DNA of 45,869 bases. Origin: Candidatus Roizmanbacteria bacterium RIFCSPHIGHO2_02_FULL_37_13b (GTDB taxonomy: Bacteria; Patescibacteriota; Microgenomatia; UBA1406; HO2-37-13b). The notes below the pieces were generated by a model. It did no database searches, was not told where the DNA came from, and worked only from the letters and a program-made list of their open reading frames with translations. Position 1 is the first letter of the stretch. Each line of letters opens with the position of its first letter. The stretch spans positions 1 through 45,869 of the forward strand of contig MFZK01000014.1 in NCBI GenBank assembly GCA_001789395.1, given 5' to 3'. Shown here piece after piece: positions 16,867-27,075 of the stretch. A program made the translations under genes and the position numbers.

Positions 16867-19800
16867 ATGATTAAGAAACACAACAAAGAAAGACAATCTA
16901 AGCTAAAAGAAGACGAAGGTAATGAAAGAATAATTTTTGGAACTAAAGACGCATTAGACACAATAGATTTAATTGAAATTCAAAAAAATTCCTGGGCACT
17001 ATTCTTAGAAAAAGGCATAAGTTCGCTGCTCCATGAATTTTTTCCAATCGAAGATTACACAAAGCGAAATTTTTCGCTCGAACTTGATAGTATAACGTAT
17101 GGTGAGCCAAAACACGCGCTTGAAGAATGTTTGGTGAAGAAACTCACATATCAATTCCCGATTTCTCTTAAGGTTAGATTGACTAATAAGAAAAAGAACA
17201 CTGAGAAAAAACAAGATGTATATTTTTTTACTCTTCCCAAGATGACCTCACGTGGTACATTCATCATAAATGGAATTGAAAGAGCTGTAATCAGCCAAAT
17301 AGTCAGATCGCCTGGTGTTTATTTTACTGCTGAAGTTGATAAATCCACAGGTGCGACTGTTTACAATGCAGAAGTCAGGCCTTTTATTGGATCTTGGTTG
17401 GATTTTACCATTTCAAAAAATAATATTCTTGAAGCCAAGATCAACAAAAGACGAAAATTTCTCGCAACATCATTTATAAGAGTATTTGAAGGTTTGTCTG
17501 ATAGTCAAGTAATAGATTTATTTTCTGACCTGGATAAAGATTTAGTAAATAAATTTATTATTCCAACGCTAGAAAAAGATTCTCATAAAACTAAGGATGA
17601 AGCAGTTCTGGAGATATATCGAAAATTAAAACCAGGGGAACCATTAATTGTCAGCAATGCGTATGATACTTTAAATAACTTATTCTTTAATCTACGTCGG
17701 TATTCATTGTCTGATGTTGGTCGCTACAAAATTAATAAAAAATTACAACTCGATATTCCAGTTGAACCGGCCAATTATGTCATAACGTTGAAAGATGTTG
17801 TCGCGACGTTGAAACATCTCATCAATTTGACTGTTGGAAATGGGCAATTTGATGATATAGATCATTTAGCCAATAGAAGAATTCGTACGGTCGGAGAACT
17901 CGTAGAAATGTATGGACTTAGAGTAGGCATGGTTCGAACTGAAAGAGATATTAAAAGCCGGATGAGTATGACAATGGTTGATACTGACGTATTACCTTCG
18001 CAAGTAATTAATACAAAGTCGTTGATGGCAACTATTAATTCTTTCTATCGAACAAGTCAACTATCGACAATTATTGATCAGACCAATCCGCTTTCTGAGC
18101 TCGACAATTTGCGACGTTTTACGGTAGGTGGTCCCGGTGGAATTAAAAAGGAAAGAGCTTCATTCTCAATCCGTGATATTTCTTCATCTCAGTATGGTCG
18201 AATCGACCCGATTCGGTCTCCGGAAGGGCCAAATATCGGCGTAGTTACATATATGGCGCTGTACGCCAAAGTTAATAAATATGGCTTTTTAGAAGCGCCA
18301 TATAAAAAAGTAATTAAAGAAAAATTTGGGGATAAGATTCGCGTTCGAGTTACTGACGACGTAGTTTATTTACAGGCCGATGACGAGGAAAAATATTATA
18401 TTACTCACAATGGTATCAAATTAGACGATCAGGGATATTTAATTGATGAAAGAGTTCCAGCCAGATATCAAGGGGATATGGTTGAAGTTACGGTAGATAA
18501 AATTGATTTAATTGATTTTTCACCGCGACAGGTTGTTGGTTTGGCAGCATCTTTGATTCCTTTCCTGCAGCATGATGATGCCTCTAGAGCTCTTATGGGA
18601 AGTCATATGATGGCTCAGGCAGTACCACTTCTAAAACCGGCAGCTCCAATTATTGGCACGGGGATTGAGTCAAAGGTAGCCGATTCATTACATCGCACTG
18701 TGAAAGCAATAGATGATGGTGTTGTTGAATACGTTGACAGTGAGAAAATGTCAATTAAATATAAAACAGGCAAGACAAAAGACTATAAACTAGAGCGTTT
18801 TTATAAAACTAATAAAGATGTTGTATTTGATCAAAAACCAGCAGTATCTTTGAAACAAAAAGTACGAAGTGGTGATATTCTAATCGGTGGACCAGCGACT
18901 GATAGAGGTCAATTAGCTCTCGGTCAAAATTTAATCGTTGCCTATTCATCACTAGATGGTCTTGGATACGAAGACGGATTTGTAATTTCAGAAAGATTAG
19001 TTAAAGAAGATCTATTTACGTCAATTAACATGGAAGAATTCATAGCTGATGTGGTTGATACTAAACTTGGTCCTGAAGAGCTGACTCGCGATATTCCAAA
19101 TGTCAGGGAAGAAATTTTGGCTAATTTAGACAAAGATGGTTTAGTGACTATTGGAGCCGAAGTCCAGGGAGGCGATGTATTGGTCGGTAAAGTTGCTCCA
19201 AAAGGTGAAAAAGAACTTAGTGCCGAGGAAAGATTGCTTCGAGCTATATTTGGAGAAAAGGCCAAGGATGTTAAAGATACATCATTAAGATTACCATATG
19301 GTAAAAAAGGCATCGTCGTTAAAATAAATACGATTGATGCGAAAAAGGATCCAAATGAACTAGAGCCAGGAATTTTAAAGCGAATAATGGTCACTACAGC
19401 TCAACTGCGAAAAATCACAGTTGGTGATAAGTTAGCAGGACGGCATGGTAACAAAGGTATCATATCCAAAATTCTCCCGGTTCATGATATGCCATATTTA
19501 GCCGACGGTACACCAGTTGATGTACTTTTATCCCCTTTGTCAGTTTTATCAAGGATGAATTTAGGTCAGTTATATGAGACTATGTTGGGGATGGGAGCAG
19601 CGAGATCTGGAAAGCGGTATTCCTTACCGGTATTTGAAAAATTAGCCGAAGAAGTTATTAAAAGCGAGCTTGCTAAAATTGGATTTGCTGTCGATGGGAA
19701 GATTGATGTCTTTGATGGTAGAACGGGCATTCGCTATGAAAAACCCGTCTTAGTTGGTGTGGGTTACATTATGAAATTAGTCCATATGGTTGAGGACAAG

Positions 19801-20100
19801 TTTCATGCTCGATCTACTGGTCCATATTCTCTTGTTACTCAACAACCTCTGGGGGGTAAGTCACAAATGGGAGGACAGCGATTTGGAGAGATGGAAGTGT
19901 GGGCGCTTGAATCACATCGTGTTCCTTACACTCTTCAGGAGCTTCTGACGATTAAAAGTGATGATGTCCAAGGTAGAACTAAAGCATTTGAAGCGATAAT
20001 TAAGGGGATTGATATCCCACAATCAACAGTACCGGAGTCATTTAATGTACTAATTAAAGAATTGAACGCATTGTGTTTGAATATTGAACCCTTAGAGTAA
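16867..20100 (+). CDS. rpoB: DNA-directed RNA polymerase subunit beta (1077 aa)
   Basis: The beta subunit of RNA polymerase. Recognisable blocks are the fork/rifampicin region (S-Q-L-S and N-P-L-S-E at about residues 395-410), 'PIRSPEGPNIG', 'GQNLIVAYSSLDGLGYEDG', the active-site 'GDKLAGRHGNKG' loop and the C-terminal 'GGQRFGEMEVWALE' clamp. At 1077 residues it is shorter than E. coli RpoB (1342), lacking the lineage-specific insertions, as expected for a reduced genome. In a gapless alignment with E. coli, positions 513, 526 and 531 are Thr, Asn and Thr while D516 is kept. It is followed after 2 nt by rpoC. The ATG has no Shine-Dalgarno. Confidence 0.98.
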   Translation: MIKKHNKERQSKLKEDEGNERIIFGTKDALDTIDLIEIQKNSWALFLEKGISSLLHEFFPIEDYTKRNFSLELDSITYGEPKHALEECLVKKLTYQFPISLKVRLTNKKKNTEKKQDVYFFTLPKMTSRGTFIINGIERAVISQIVRSPGVYFTAEVDKSTGATVYNAEVRPFIGSWLDFTISKNNILEAKINKRRKFLATSFIRVFEGLSDSQVIDLFSDLDKDLVNKFIIPTLEKDSHKTKDEAVLEIYRKLKPGEPLIVSNAYDTLNNLFFNLRRYSLSDVGRYKINKKLQLDIPVEPANYVITLKDVVATLKHLINLTVGNGQFDDIDHLANRRIRTVGELVEMYGLRVGMVRTERDIKSRMSMTMVDTDVLPSQVINTKSLMATINSFYRTSQLSTIIDQTNPLSELDNLRRFTVGGPGGIKKERASFSIRDISSSQYGRIDPIRSPEGPNIGVVTYMALYAKVNKYGFLEAPYKKVIKEKFGDKIRVRVTDDVVYLQADDEEKYYITHNGIKLDDQGYLIDERVPARYQGDMVEVTVDKIDLIDFSPRQVVGLAASLIPFLQHDDASRALMGSHMMAQAVPLLKPAAPIIGTGIESKVADSLHRTVKAIDDGVVEYVDSEKMSIKYKTGKTKDYKLERFYKTNKDVVFDQKPAVSLKQKVRSGDILIGGPATDRGQLALGQNLIVAYSSLDGLGYEDGFVISERLVKEDLFTSINMEEFIADVVDTKLGPEELTRDIPNVREEILANLDKDGLVTIGAEVQGGDVLVGKVAPKGEKELSAEERLLRAIFGEKAKDVKDTSLRLPYGKKGIVVKINTIDAKKDPNELEPGILKRIMVTTAQLRKITVGDKLAGRHGNKGIISKILPVHDMPYLADGTPVDVLLSPLSVLSRMNLGQLYETMLGMGAARSGKRYSLPVFEKLAEEVIKSELAKIGFAVDGKIDVFDGRTGIRYEKPVLVGVGYIMKLVHMVEDKFHARSTGPYSLVTQQPLGGKSQMGGQRFGEMEVWALESHRVPYTLQELLTIKSDDVQGRTKAFEAIIKGIDIPQSTVPESFNVLIKELNALCLNIEPLE

Positions 20101-20102
20101 AT

Positions 20103-23100
20103 ATGACAATAACAAAAAAAAGCACTGGGCAGGATTTCAAGCTTGTCGATTTTTCCGGTTTGCAAATAACCCTTGCATCACCAGAAGTCATTGCTGGTTG
20201 GTCACATGGAGAGGTATTGAAACCGGAAACGATAAATTATCGTACTTTTAAACCCGAAAAAGATGGGTTATTTGATGAGAGAATATTTGGTCCGACAAAA
20301 GATTATGAGTGTTATTGTGGAAAATATAAAAGAATACGCTACAAAGGAATTATTTGTGATCGTTGTGGTGTAGAAATTACAACAAATTCAGTTAGGCGAG
20401 AACGAATGGGTCATTTAAAGTTAGCATCTCCAATAGCTCATATCTGGTATTTTAAGGGCGTATCGTCTCCACTTAGAGTATTGCTCGACATTCCTTCTAA
20501 TAATTTAGAGAGAATAATTTATTATGCTTTGTATTTGGTAAAAGATATCAACGAAGAGAAAAGAAGTAAGGTTCTGGATGGTGTTAAAAAATTATATGAA
20601 AAGGAATTAGATATTCTGGATGAAAAGAGCAAAGTAGATACTACGCGGATAAAAGATGAAGAGCAAAAAGAAAAGCGGGACATCGAAGCAAAAGTTAAAA
20701 ACAAGGAAAGAAAAGAGTTGACTATCAATGAAATAGAATTCAAATATCGTGAAAGGTATGTTGGCTTAAATAAAAAATACGCCGAAAAAAAGGCTGACAC
20801 ACGTATTTATTTTGAACGGGTGGAAAAATTGGTTCAAACAATAAGTCCTTTGGGAGTAATTGAAGAAGAAGACTATCTTTTTTTTAAGGAAAAGAATCTA
20901 GATAATTTCATGTCGGTAGGAATGGGAAGTGAAGTAATTCTAGAGATATTAAATAACCTTGATATCACCAAATTACATTCAGAAGCGATTAAAAAGCTTA
21001 TCAAAGCGAAAGGGAATAAAAGAACTCAACTGGTAAAAAAAATTCGACTTATTGAAGCCTTCATGAAATCTGATGTTTCACCAAAATGCATGATATTAGT
21101 AGTTTTACCTGTTATTCCTCCAGATCTTCGACCGGTTGTCCAATTGTCAGGAGGTAAATTTGCTACATCAGATCTAAATGATTTCTATAGACGGGTAATT
21201 AATCGAAATAATCGTTTGAAACACTTGATTGAGCTTGGAGCACCTGAAATAATTTTACGTAACGAAAAAAGAATGTTGCAGGAAGCGGTTGATTCTTTAA
21301 TTGATTTCCAAAAATCAAGAGGCAGATCCAGAATTGCATCATCAAGTGTCAAAGCACTCAAATCATTATCAGATATTCTCAGCGGCAAACAGGGACGCTT
21401 TCGACAAAATTTACTTGGAAAACGAGTTGATTATTCAGGTCGATCAGTCATTATTGTAGGGCCGGATCTAAAGATTAATCAATGCGGTTTGCCTAAAGAA
21501 ATGGCTTTGGAACTTTTTAAACCATTTTTACTCAGGGAAGTTATCATCAGGGGATTGGCACAAAATATAAAAAGCGCCAGAAATTTCCTAGAAAGAAAAG
21601 AACCGGTGGTTTATGATATCTTAGAAGAGATCACACGAAATCATCCAGTTCTTTTGAATCGTGCTCCAACCTTGCATAAATTATCAGTCTTAGCTTTCTA
21701 TCCGGTGCTGACCGATGATTATGCTATTAAGCTTCATCCGACAGTTACGGCAGGTTATAATGCAGATTTTGATGGAGACCAAATGGGTGTATTTGTACCT
21801 TTATCACAAAAAGCCATTACCGAAGTCACAGAGAGGATGTTGCCGGAGCAAAACCTACTTAAGCCATCAGATGGTTCTCCGATAGTATTACCGACAAAGG
21901 AGATGGCCTTAGGTTGTTACTATATAACGACAATCGATAAACAATACGACGATCTTAAAGATGAAGATTTGAGATATTTTGCTTCTGAAGACGAGAGCGT
22001 AATAGCCTATCGTTTACACAAAATAGCTACAAGACAACCAATCTGGGTCAAAATTAATGATAAAGCCATAAAGACATCTGTCGGTCGGATTATATTTAAT
22101 TCAAAATTACTTCCAGAATTGCGGTTTATAAATAAAGAAGTTAGAGCCGCTGATCTTAAGGGTATTGTCAATAAGGCCCTGGATATTTACAAGAGCGATT
22201 ATGAGAAAATTGGTGGTTTGATTGACAATTTGAAAGAAATTGGATTCTGGGGAGCGACAATATCCGGAGGCGTTTCCGTGTCGGTATTTGACTGTAAAAT
22301 AATTGGAGAAAAGGAAAAATTAATCGAGAAAGCTGAAGGAGAGGTAAAAAACATTGAAAAAAATTACTTAAAAGGATTAATCACCGAAGAAGAAAAAAGA
22401 CGCAGTGCAAATGATATATGGATCGATGTGACTGAAGATATGGCAAAAAAAACCTGGAATATAATTGAAGAGGAAAATCCCGTTAAAATTATTATTAAAT
22501 CCGGAGGTGCTCGTGCATCTATCGAGCAGATCAAACAACTTTCAGCTATGAAAGGTTTGGTCATTGATCCCTTAGGGAAAATAATCGAGGTTCCGACAAC
22601 GTCAAACTACAGAGAGGGATTGTCTATCTTTGAATATGTGATCAATGCTCGAGGAGCAAGAAAGGGACTCACGGATTCAGCTTTAAAGACTGCTGATGCA
22701 GGTTATCTAACTAGACGACTTGTTGATGTGTCTCACGACATGATAATTAAGGAAGAAGATTGTGGTACGGAGGAAGGGTTACTCATTTCCAAAGACGATG
22801 AAAGGAGTGAAAAGTTTTTAGATAGAATTAAGTATCGATTCGCGTTGAAAAAAGTGATAGGAAAGAATAAGAAGACAATTCTAAAAGAAAATCAATTAAT
22901 TACCCCGGAATTACTAAAAATAATCGAAGAGAATGAAATAGATAGAATGGTGATTCGTAGTTCATTTTATTGTCAGACTAAGCACGGAGTTTGTCAACGG
23001 TGCTACGGAGCTGATATGTCTAATAATCACCTTGTTGAGATTGGCACTCCGGTTGGAGTGATTGCAGCACAGTCTATTGGTGAGCCGGGAACGCAGTTGA

Positions 23101-23909
23101 CAATGCGTGTTCGACATTTTGGAGGTATTGTCATTGCGGACGTCACTCAGGGGTTACCACGTGTTGAAGAACTATTTGAAACGAGAACTCCCAAAGTTGT
23201 CTCGCCGATATGCGACATCGCTGGGAAAGTAAGTATTCAAGAGGATACAGAGAAGGAAAGTTATATTGTGAAAGTAAAATCAACTGACGAAAAGACAGCC
23301 GAAGAACGTGAATTCGTCATTCAAACTAGTAGAAAGCTTAAAGTTCATGATGGTCAGCTGATTCCATCAGGTAAAAGTTTGTGCGAGGGGTATTTAGATA
23401 TTAAAGAGATATTAGCGGTTAAGGGGCTTAGAGAAGCACAGCTTTACTTATTAAACGAAATTCAAAAAGTGTATGAATCGCAGGGAATCATGATTCATGA
23501 TAAGCATTTTGAGGTTATTATCAGAAAAATGAGTGATAAGGTCATCATTGAACAAGAAGGAGATACCTCATTTATCGTCGGAGAAGTGGTTTCAAAACAT
23601 CGCTTTGAAGAAGAGAATAGACAAGTATTATCTCAAGGTGGGTCACCTGCGACAGGACGCGTCTCAATTCTTGGTGTAACGCGGTCAGCGACTCATACAG
23701 ATTCTTGGCTATCAGCCGCATCATTCCAAGGTACAACAAATGCCTTGATGGAAGCCTCTATTAAGGGGCAAGTAGATTATTTGTTAGGTCTAAAAGAAAA
23801 TGTTATAATTGGCAGACTAATTCCTGTCACTGAAGCCCTGTTGGAGAAATACTACGGAGCAGATAAGGATAAGGAACCTGTATTAAATCAAGAAATAGCG
23901 GTAAGTTAA
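20103..23909 (+). CDS. rpoC: DNA-directed RNA polymerase subunit beta' (1268 aa)
   Basis: The catalytic subunit. The N-terminal zinc ribbon is 'CYCGKYKRIRYKGIICDRCG', the metal-A loop 'NADFDGD' is intact, and the second zinc site 'CQTKHGVCQRC' is present with its earlier cysteine. The bridge/trigger region 'GEPGTQLTMRVRHFGG' and the C-terminal 'SWLSAASFQGTTNAL' are also present. A charged coiled-coil-like segment (about residues 155-260) replaces the usual clamp-head insertion. It starts 2 nt after the rpoB stop and is followed closely by rpsL, so polymerase and ribosomal genes share one transcript. Confidence 0.98.
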   Translation: MTITKKSTGQDFKLVDFSGLQITLASPEVIAGWSHGEVLKPETINYRTFKPEKDGLFDERIFGPTKDYECYCGKYKRIRYKGIICDRCGVEITTNSVRRERMGHLKLASPIAHIWYFKGVSSPLRVLLDIPSNNLERIIYYALYLVKDINEEKRSKVLDGVKKLYEKELDILDEKSKVDTTRIKDEEQKEKRDIEAKVKNKERKELTINEIEFKYRERYVGLNKKYAEKKADTRIYFERVEKLVQTISPLGVIEEEDYLFFKEKNLDNFMSVGMGSEVILEILNNLDITKLHSEAIKKLIKAKGNKRTQLVKKIRLIEAFMKSDVSPKCMILVVLPVIPPDLRPVVQLSGGKFATSDLNDFYRRVINRNNRLKHLIELGAPEIILRNEKRMLQEAVDSLIDFQKSRGRSRIASSSVKALKSLSDILSGKQGRFRQNLLGKRVDYSGRSVIIVGPDLKINQCGLPKEMALELFKPFLLREVIIRGLAQNIKSARNFLERKEPVVYDILEEITRNHPVLLNRAPTLHKLSVLAFYPVLTDDYAIKLHPTVTAGYNADFDGDQMGVFVPLSQKAITEVTERMLPEQNLLKPSDGSPIVLPTKEMALGCYYITTIDKQYDDLKDEDLRYFASEDESVIAYRLHKIATRQPIWVKINDKAIKTSVGRIIFNSKLLPELRFINKEVRAADLKGIVNKALDIYKSDYEKIGGLIDNLKEIGFWGATISGGVSVSVFDCKIIGEKEKLIEKAEGEVKNIEKNYLKGLITEEEKRRSANDIWIDVTEDMAKKTWNIIEEENPVKIIIKSGGARASIEQIKQLSAMKGLVIDPLGKIIEVPTTSNYREGLSIFEYVINARGARKGLTDSALKTADAGYLTRRLVDVSHDMIIKEEDCGTEEGLLISKDDERSEKFLDRIKYRFALKKVIGKNKKTILKENQLITPELLKIIEENEIDRMVIRSSFYCQTKHGVCQRCYGADMSNNHLVEIGTPVGVIAAQSIGEPGTQLTMRVRHFGGIVIADVTQGLPRVEELFETRTPKVVSPICDIAGKVSIQEDTEKESYIVKVKSTDEKTAEEREFVIQTSRKLKVHDGQLIPSGKSLCEGYLDIKEILAVKGLREAQLYLLNEIQKVYESQGIMIHDKHFEVIIRKMSDKVIIEQEGDTSFIVGEVVSKHRFEEENRQVLSQGGSPATGRVSILGVTRSATHTDSWLSAASFQGTTNALMEASIKGQVDYLLGLKENVIIGRLIPVTEALLEKYYGADKDKEPVLNQEIAVS

Positions 23910-23935
23910 TTTTATGACTTGTTAATTATATATAT

Positions 23936-24361
23936 ATGCCAACCATAAATCAGTTAATAAAAAATAATCGTAAAAGAAGAATTAGAAAAACCAAAGCGAC
24001 GGCTCTTAAATCTGTACTTAACACGATAAAAAGACAGAGGAAGAATTTAAATAGTCCTTTTAAACGCGGAGTTTGTACAGTTGTTAGAACCATGACGCCA
24101 AAAAAACCAAACTCAGCATTAAGAAAAATAGCCAGAGTCAAATTATCAAATGGTATGGAAGTGACAGCATATATTCCGGGCATTGGACATCAGTTGGCTG
24201 AACACTCTATAGTATTGGTTCGTGGTGGTAGAGTTAAGGATTTACCCGGAGTTAAATATCATATAGTACGTGCCGTCTATGATACGACCGGTGTAGAAAA
24301 TCGCAAGCAATCAAGATCAAAATACGGAACAAGAAAAGCAGTAGCTAAAGCTACCAGTTAA
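23936..24361 (+). CDS. rpsL: 30S ribosomal protein S12 (141 aa)
   Basis: S12 of the decoding centre. The conserved '[10 protein letters not shown]' loop (with the lysine equivalent to E. coli K43) and '[13 protein letters not shown]' (equivalent to K88) are intact, so no streptomycin-resistance substitution is seen at these sites. It has a short, very basic N-terminal extension. It lies 26 nt after rpoC and 15 nt before rpsG, in the rpoB-rpoC-rpsL-rpsG unit. Confidence 0.98.
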   Translation: MPTINQLIKNNRKRRIRKTKATALKSVLNTIKRQRKNLNSPFKRGVCTVVRTMTPKKPNSALRKIARVKLSNGMEVTAYIPGIGHQLAEHSIVLVRGGRVKDLPGVKYHIVRAVYDTTGVENRKQSRSKYGTRKAVAKATS

Positions 24362-24376
24362 ATATATTTACCTAAA

Positions 24377-24850
24377 ATGCCAAGAAGACCATATAAAAAA
24401 ACAAAAACCAGACCGGATTTACTATACAGCAGTTATGAAGTAGCGAAATTGATTAATTATGTTATGTTGGACGGGAAAAAATCCGTCGCCCAAAAAATAG
24501 TTTATTGCGCAATAGATTTAATAAAACAGAAAAACCCAAATCCAGTCGAAGTTCTTCAATCATCAATTGCTAACGTTGCTCCAGATCATGAGGTGAAACC
24601 AAAGCGAGTGGGAGGAGCTTCGTATTTGGTACCTATTGATACCAGACCTTCAAGGCGAATTTTTTTGGCATTGAATTGGATAATAACTGCCGCGAAGGCA
24701 AGATCAAATTCAGAGTTTAAGAATTTTGACCAAAAGCTTGCTGCGGAGTTGCTTGATGCCAGCAATGGACTGGGAGAAGCAGTTAATAAAAAGAGACAAG
24801 TTGAAAAATTAGCTGAGGCTAATAAAGCATTCGCTCATTTTAGATGGTAA
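24377..24850 (+). CDS. rpsG: 30S ribosomal protein S7 (157 aa)
   Basis: S7, the primary 16S rRNA binder of the small-subunit head. It shows the conserved N-terminal 'PRRPYKKTKTRPDLLYSS', central 'VGGASYLVPIDTRPSRR' and C-terminal 'KANKAFAHFRW' segments, full length for bacteria. It sits between rpsL and fusA as in the classical str operon. A large hairpin with a T-tract separates it from fusA. Confidence 0.98.
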   Translation: MPRRPYKKTKTRPDLLYSSYEVAKLINYVMLDGKKSVAQKIVYCAIDLIKQKNPNPVEVLQSSIANVAPDHEVKPKRVGGASYLVPIDTRPSRRIFLALNWIITAAKARSNSEFKNFDQKLAAELLDASNGLGEAVNKKRQVEKLAEANKAFAHFRW

Positions 24851-24875
24851 CTAAAAGGCAAAAATTTCAAGTGAC

Positions 24876-24957
24876 AAGAAACAAGTAACAAACAAATAAC
24901 ATATCACAATTTCCAAATGTTTGTTTCTTGGTATTTGTTTCTTGTTTCTTTTTTTTT
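24876..24957 (+). terminator. Long AT-rich hairpin with T-tract between rpsG and fusA
   Basis: The left arm 24876-24898 and right arm 24932-24950 are complementary over 19 bp, apart from a 4-nt bulge (TAAC) in the left arm. The core is AAGAAACAAG / CTTGTTTCTT. Nine Ts follow (24949-24957), so the structure has the form of an intrinsic terminator or attenuator 7 nt before the fusA ATG. The right arm also contains a partial tandem repeat of the TTTGTTTCTTG unit, which suggests a dispersed palindromic repeat rather than a simple terminator. Confidence 0.55.
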
Positions 24958-24963
24958 AATATT

Positions 24964-27069
24964 ATGGCACAACAAAGTATTATCACAAAAAATCGTATTG
25001 TCACCTCTGACAAGATCAGAAACATCGGTATTATTGCTCATATAGATGCCGGAAAGACCACTACCACAGAAAGAATTCTCTATTACACCGGTCGAAATTA
25101 TAAGATCGGAGATATAGACGAAGGTACAACTCAAATGGACTGGATGGATCAGGAAAGAGAAAGGGGAATTACGATAGTTTCTGCAGCAACCACGACATTT
25201 TGGCGAGAACATCGAATAAATATTATTGATACTCCTGGTCATGTTGATTTTACCGCCGAGGTAGAAAGATCACTTCGAGTTTTAGACGGTGCTGTTATGG
25301 TTTTTGATGCAGAAGAAGGTGTACAATCGCAATCCGAGACGGTCTGGCGACAAGCTGATAAATATAAAGTTCCAAGAATTTGTTTTGTCAATAAAATGGA
25401 TAAGCTGGGAGCGAACTTTGAGAGGACTCTTGATGATATAAGAAATCGCTTGGGTGCCAAACCTGCTGTTATGGTTTATCCTCTCGGGAGTGAATCGAGC
25501 TTTGTTGGAGTAGTTGATTTGTTGACAAGAAAATCGATGCGCTGGAGTAACGATGATCAAACGGGTGGTAAATACGACATCAGTGACGAAATTCCTGCAG
25601 ATATCAAGGCCGAAGTAGAAAAAAAACGACACGATCTAGTGGAGCAAATATCTGAACATGATGATGCGTTACTGGATAAATATTTAAATGGAAAAGAGAT
25701 TACAAATGAAGAGTTGATGTCTGCATTAAGAAAAGCCGTATTGGGTTATAAACTGGTCCCTGTATATTGTGGTACATCACTGAGAAATAAAGCAGTCCAG
25801 CCAGTACTTGATGCTGTAGTTGATTATTTGCCATCACCATCCGATTTAAAGGAGATTAAGGGTATTAATCCTGATAATAATGAAGTGGTTATTAGAAAAT
25901 TAGTGGATAATGAATCAAAAACTGTTTTAGCCTTTAAAATCCAACTGGATCCCCATGTTGGAAAATTAACTTATGCTCGTGTTTACTCGGGGGTAATTGA
26001 ATCGGGATCATATTTATATAATCCAATTCGACGAAGTAAGGAGAGAATTTCAAGAATATTACTGATGCATGCCAATCAGCGTGAAGAAATTGATAAAGCA
26101 TATGCTGGTGAAATTGTTGCTTTAGTCGGTCCAAAGGATACAAGAACGGGTGATACATTATGTGAGGAGACAAAACCGATTACACTAGAGCAGATCACTT
26201 TCCCCGATCCAGTGATATCTTTGGCGATAGAACCAAAGACAAAAGCCGATCAAGAAAAACTTTCATTTTGTTTACAGCGGCTTGCTGAAGAGGATCCCAC
26301 ATTTCATGTCAAGATTGATCAAGAGACAGGTCAGACCATTATGTCTGGTATGGGTGAGTTGCATTTGGAAATTTTAGTTGAGCGGATGAGAAGAGAAATG
26401 GGAATGACAGTCAATGTCGGTAAACCTCAAGTTGCATATCGGGAGACGATAAAAACCTCTGTAGAGGCAGAAGGTAAATACATCAAACAAACAGGTGGTC
26501 ATGGTCAATATGGTCATTGTTTGTTGAAATTGGAACCATTGGGGCGAGGCGAAGGATTTAAATATATTAATAAAATTAAAGGAGGAGCCATTCCAAATGA
26601 ATTTATTCCAGCCGTTGAGAAGGGAGTCATAGAAGCGATGGAAAAAGGAGCGCTTCTTGGTTTTCCAATAGTTGACATACAGGTGACATTATATGATGGT
26701 ACTTATCACGATGTTGATTCTTCTGATTTGGCTTTTAAGATAGCCGGCTCAATGGCTCTGCAAGCTGGAGTCAAAAAAGCAGGAATATCACTTCTAGAGC
26801 CTATCATGAAAATGGAAATTGTTACCCCTGAGGAATTTATGGGATCAGTCATTGGTGATCTTTCTTCCCGTCGGGGTAAAATATTGGGGACAGAGACACG
26901 AAATAAGGTCGTCATTATCAAATGCTATGGTCCATTGGCCGAGATGTCCGGTTATGCAACGACAATAAGATCCTTGACTCAAGGAAGAGGGTTTTTTTAT
27001 ATGGAACCATCACATTATGAAGAAGTTCCACAGAATGTTGTCTCCAAAATGCAGTCAGAACGAGTCTAA
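24964..27069 (+). CDS. fusA: Elongation factor G (701 aa)
   Basis: The translocation GTPase. P-loop 'AHIDAGKTT', switch I 'ERERGITI', G3 'DTPGHVDF' and G4 'NKMDK' are intact, followed by domains II-V with 'GMGELHLEI' and the C-terminal '[10 protein letters not shown]'. I place the start at ATG 24964 (MAQQ...), giving a normal N-terminus. An in-frame start 36 nt earlier would add 12 mostly hydrophobic residues encoded by the upstream hairpin repeat and is unlikely. A T-tract hairpin separates it from rpsG, so it may be expressed partly independently. tuf does not follow; a convergent gene begins its 3' end 6 nt later. Confidence 0.97.
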   Translation: MAQQSIITKNRIVTSDKIRNIGIIAHIDAGKTTTTERILYYTGRNYKIGDIDEGTTQMDWMDQERERGITIVSAATTTFWREHRINIIDTPGHVDFTAEVERSLRVLDGAVMVFDAEEGVQSQSETVWRQADKYKVPRICFVNKMDKLGANFERTLDDIRNRLGAKPAVMVYPLGSESSFVGVVDLLTRKSMRWSNDDQTGGKYDISDEIPADIKAEVEKKRHDLVEQISEHDDALLDKYLNGKEITNEELMSALRKAVLGYKLVPVYCGTSLRNKAVQPVLDAVVDYLPSPSDLKEIKGINPDNNEVVIRKLVDNESKTVLAFKIQLDPHVGKLTYARVYSGVIESGSYLYNPIRRSKERISRILLMHANQREEIDKAYAGEIVALVGPKDTRTGDTLCEETKPITLEQITFPDPVISLAIEPKTKADQEKLSFCLQRLAEEDPTFHVKIDQETGQTIMSGMGELHLEILVERMRREMGMTVNVGKPQVAYRETIKTSVEAEGKYIKQTGGHGQYGHCLLKLEPLGRGEGFKYINKIKGGAIPNEFIPAVEKGVIEAMEKGALLGFPIVDIQVTLYDGTYHDVDSSDLAFKIAGSMALQAGVKKAGISLLEPIMKMEIVTPEEFMGSVIGDLSSRRGKILGTETRNKVVIIKCYGPLAEMSGYATTIRSLTQGRGFFYMEPSHYEEVPQNVVSKMQSERV

Positions 27070-27075
27070 GCAAGA

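Noticed and set aside
24928-24963. N-terminal extension of EF-G by 12 residues
   Set aside because: The codons come from the T-rich arm of the upstream hairpin repeat, and the ATG at 24964 gives the normal EF-G N-terminus.
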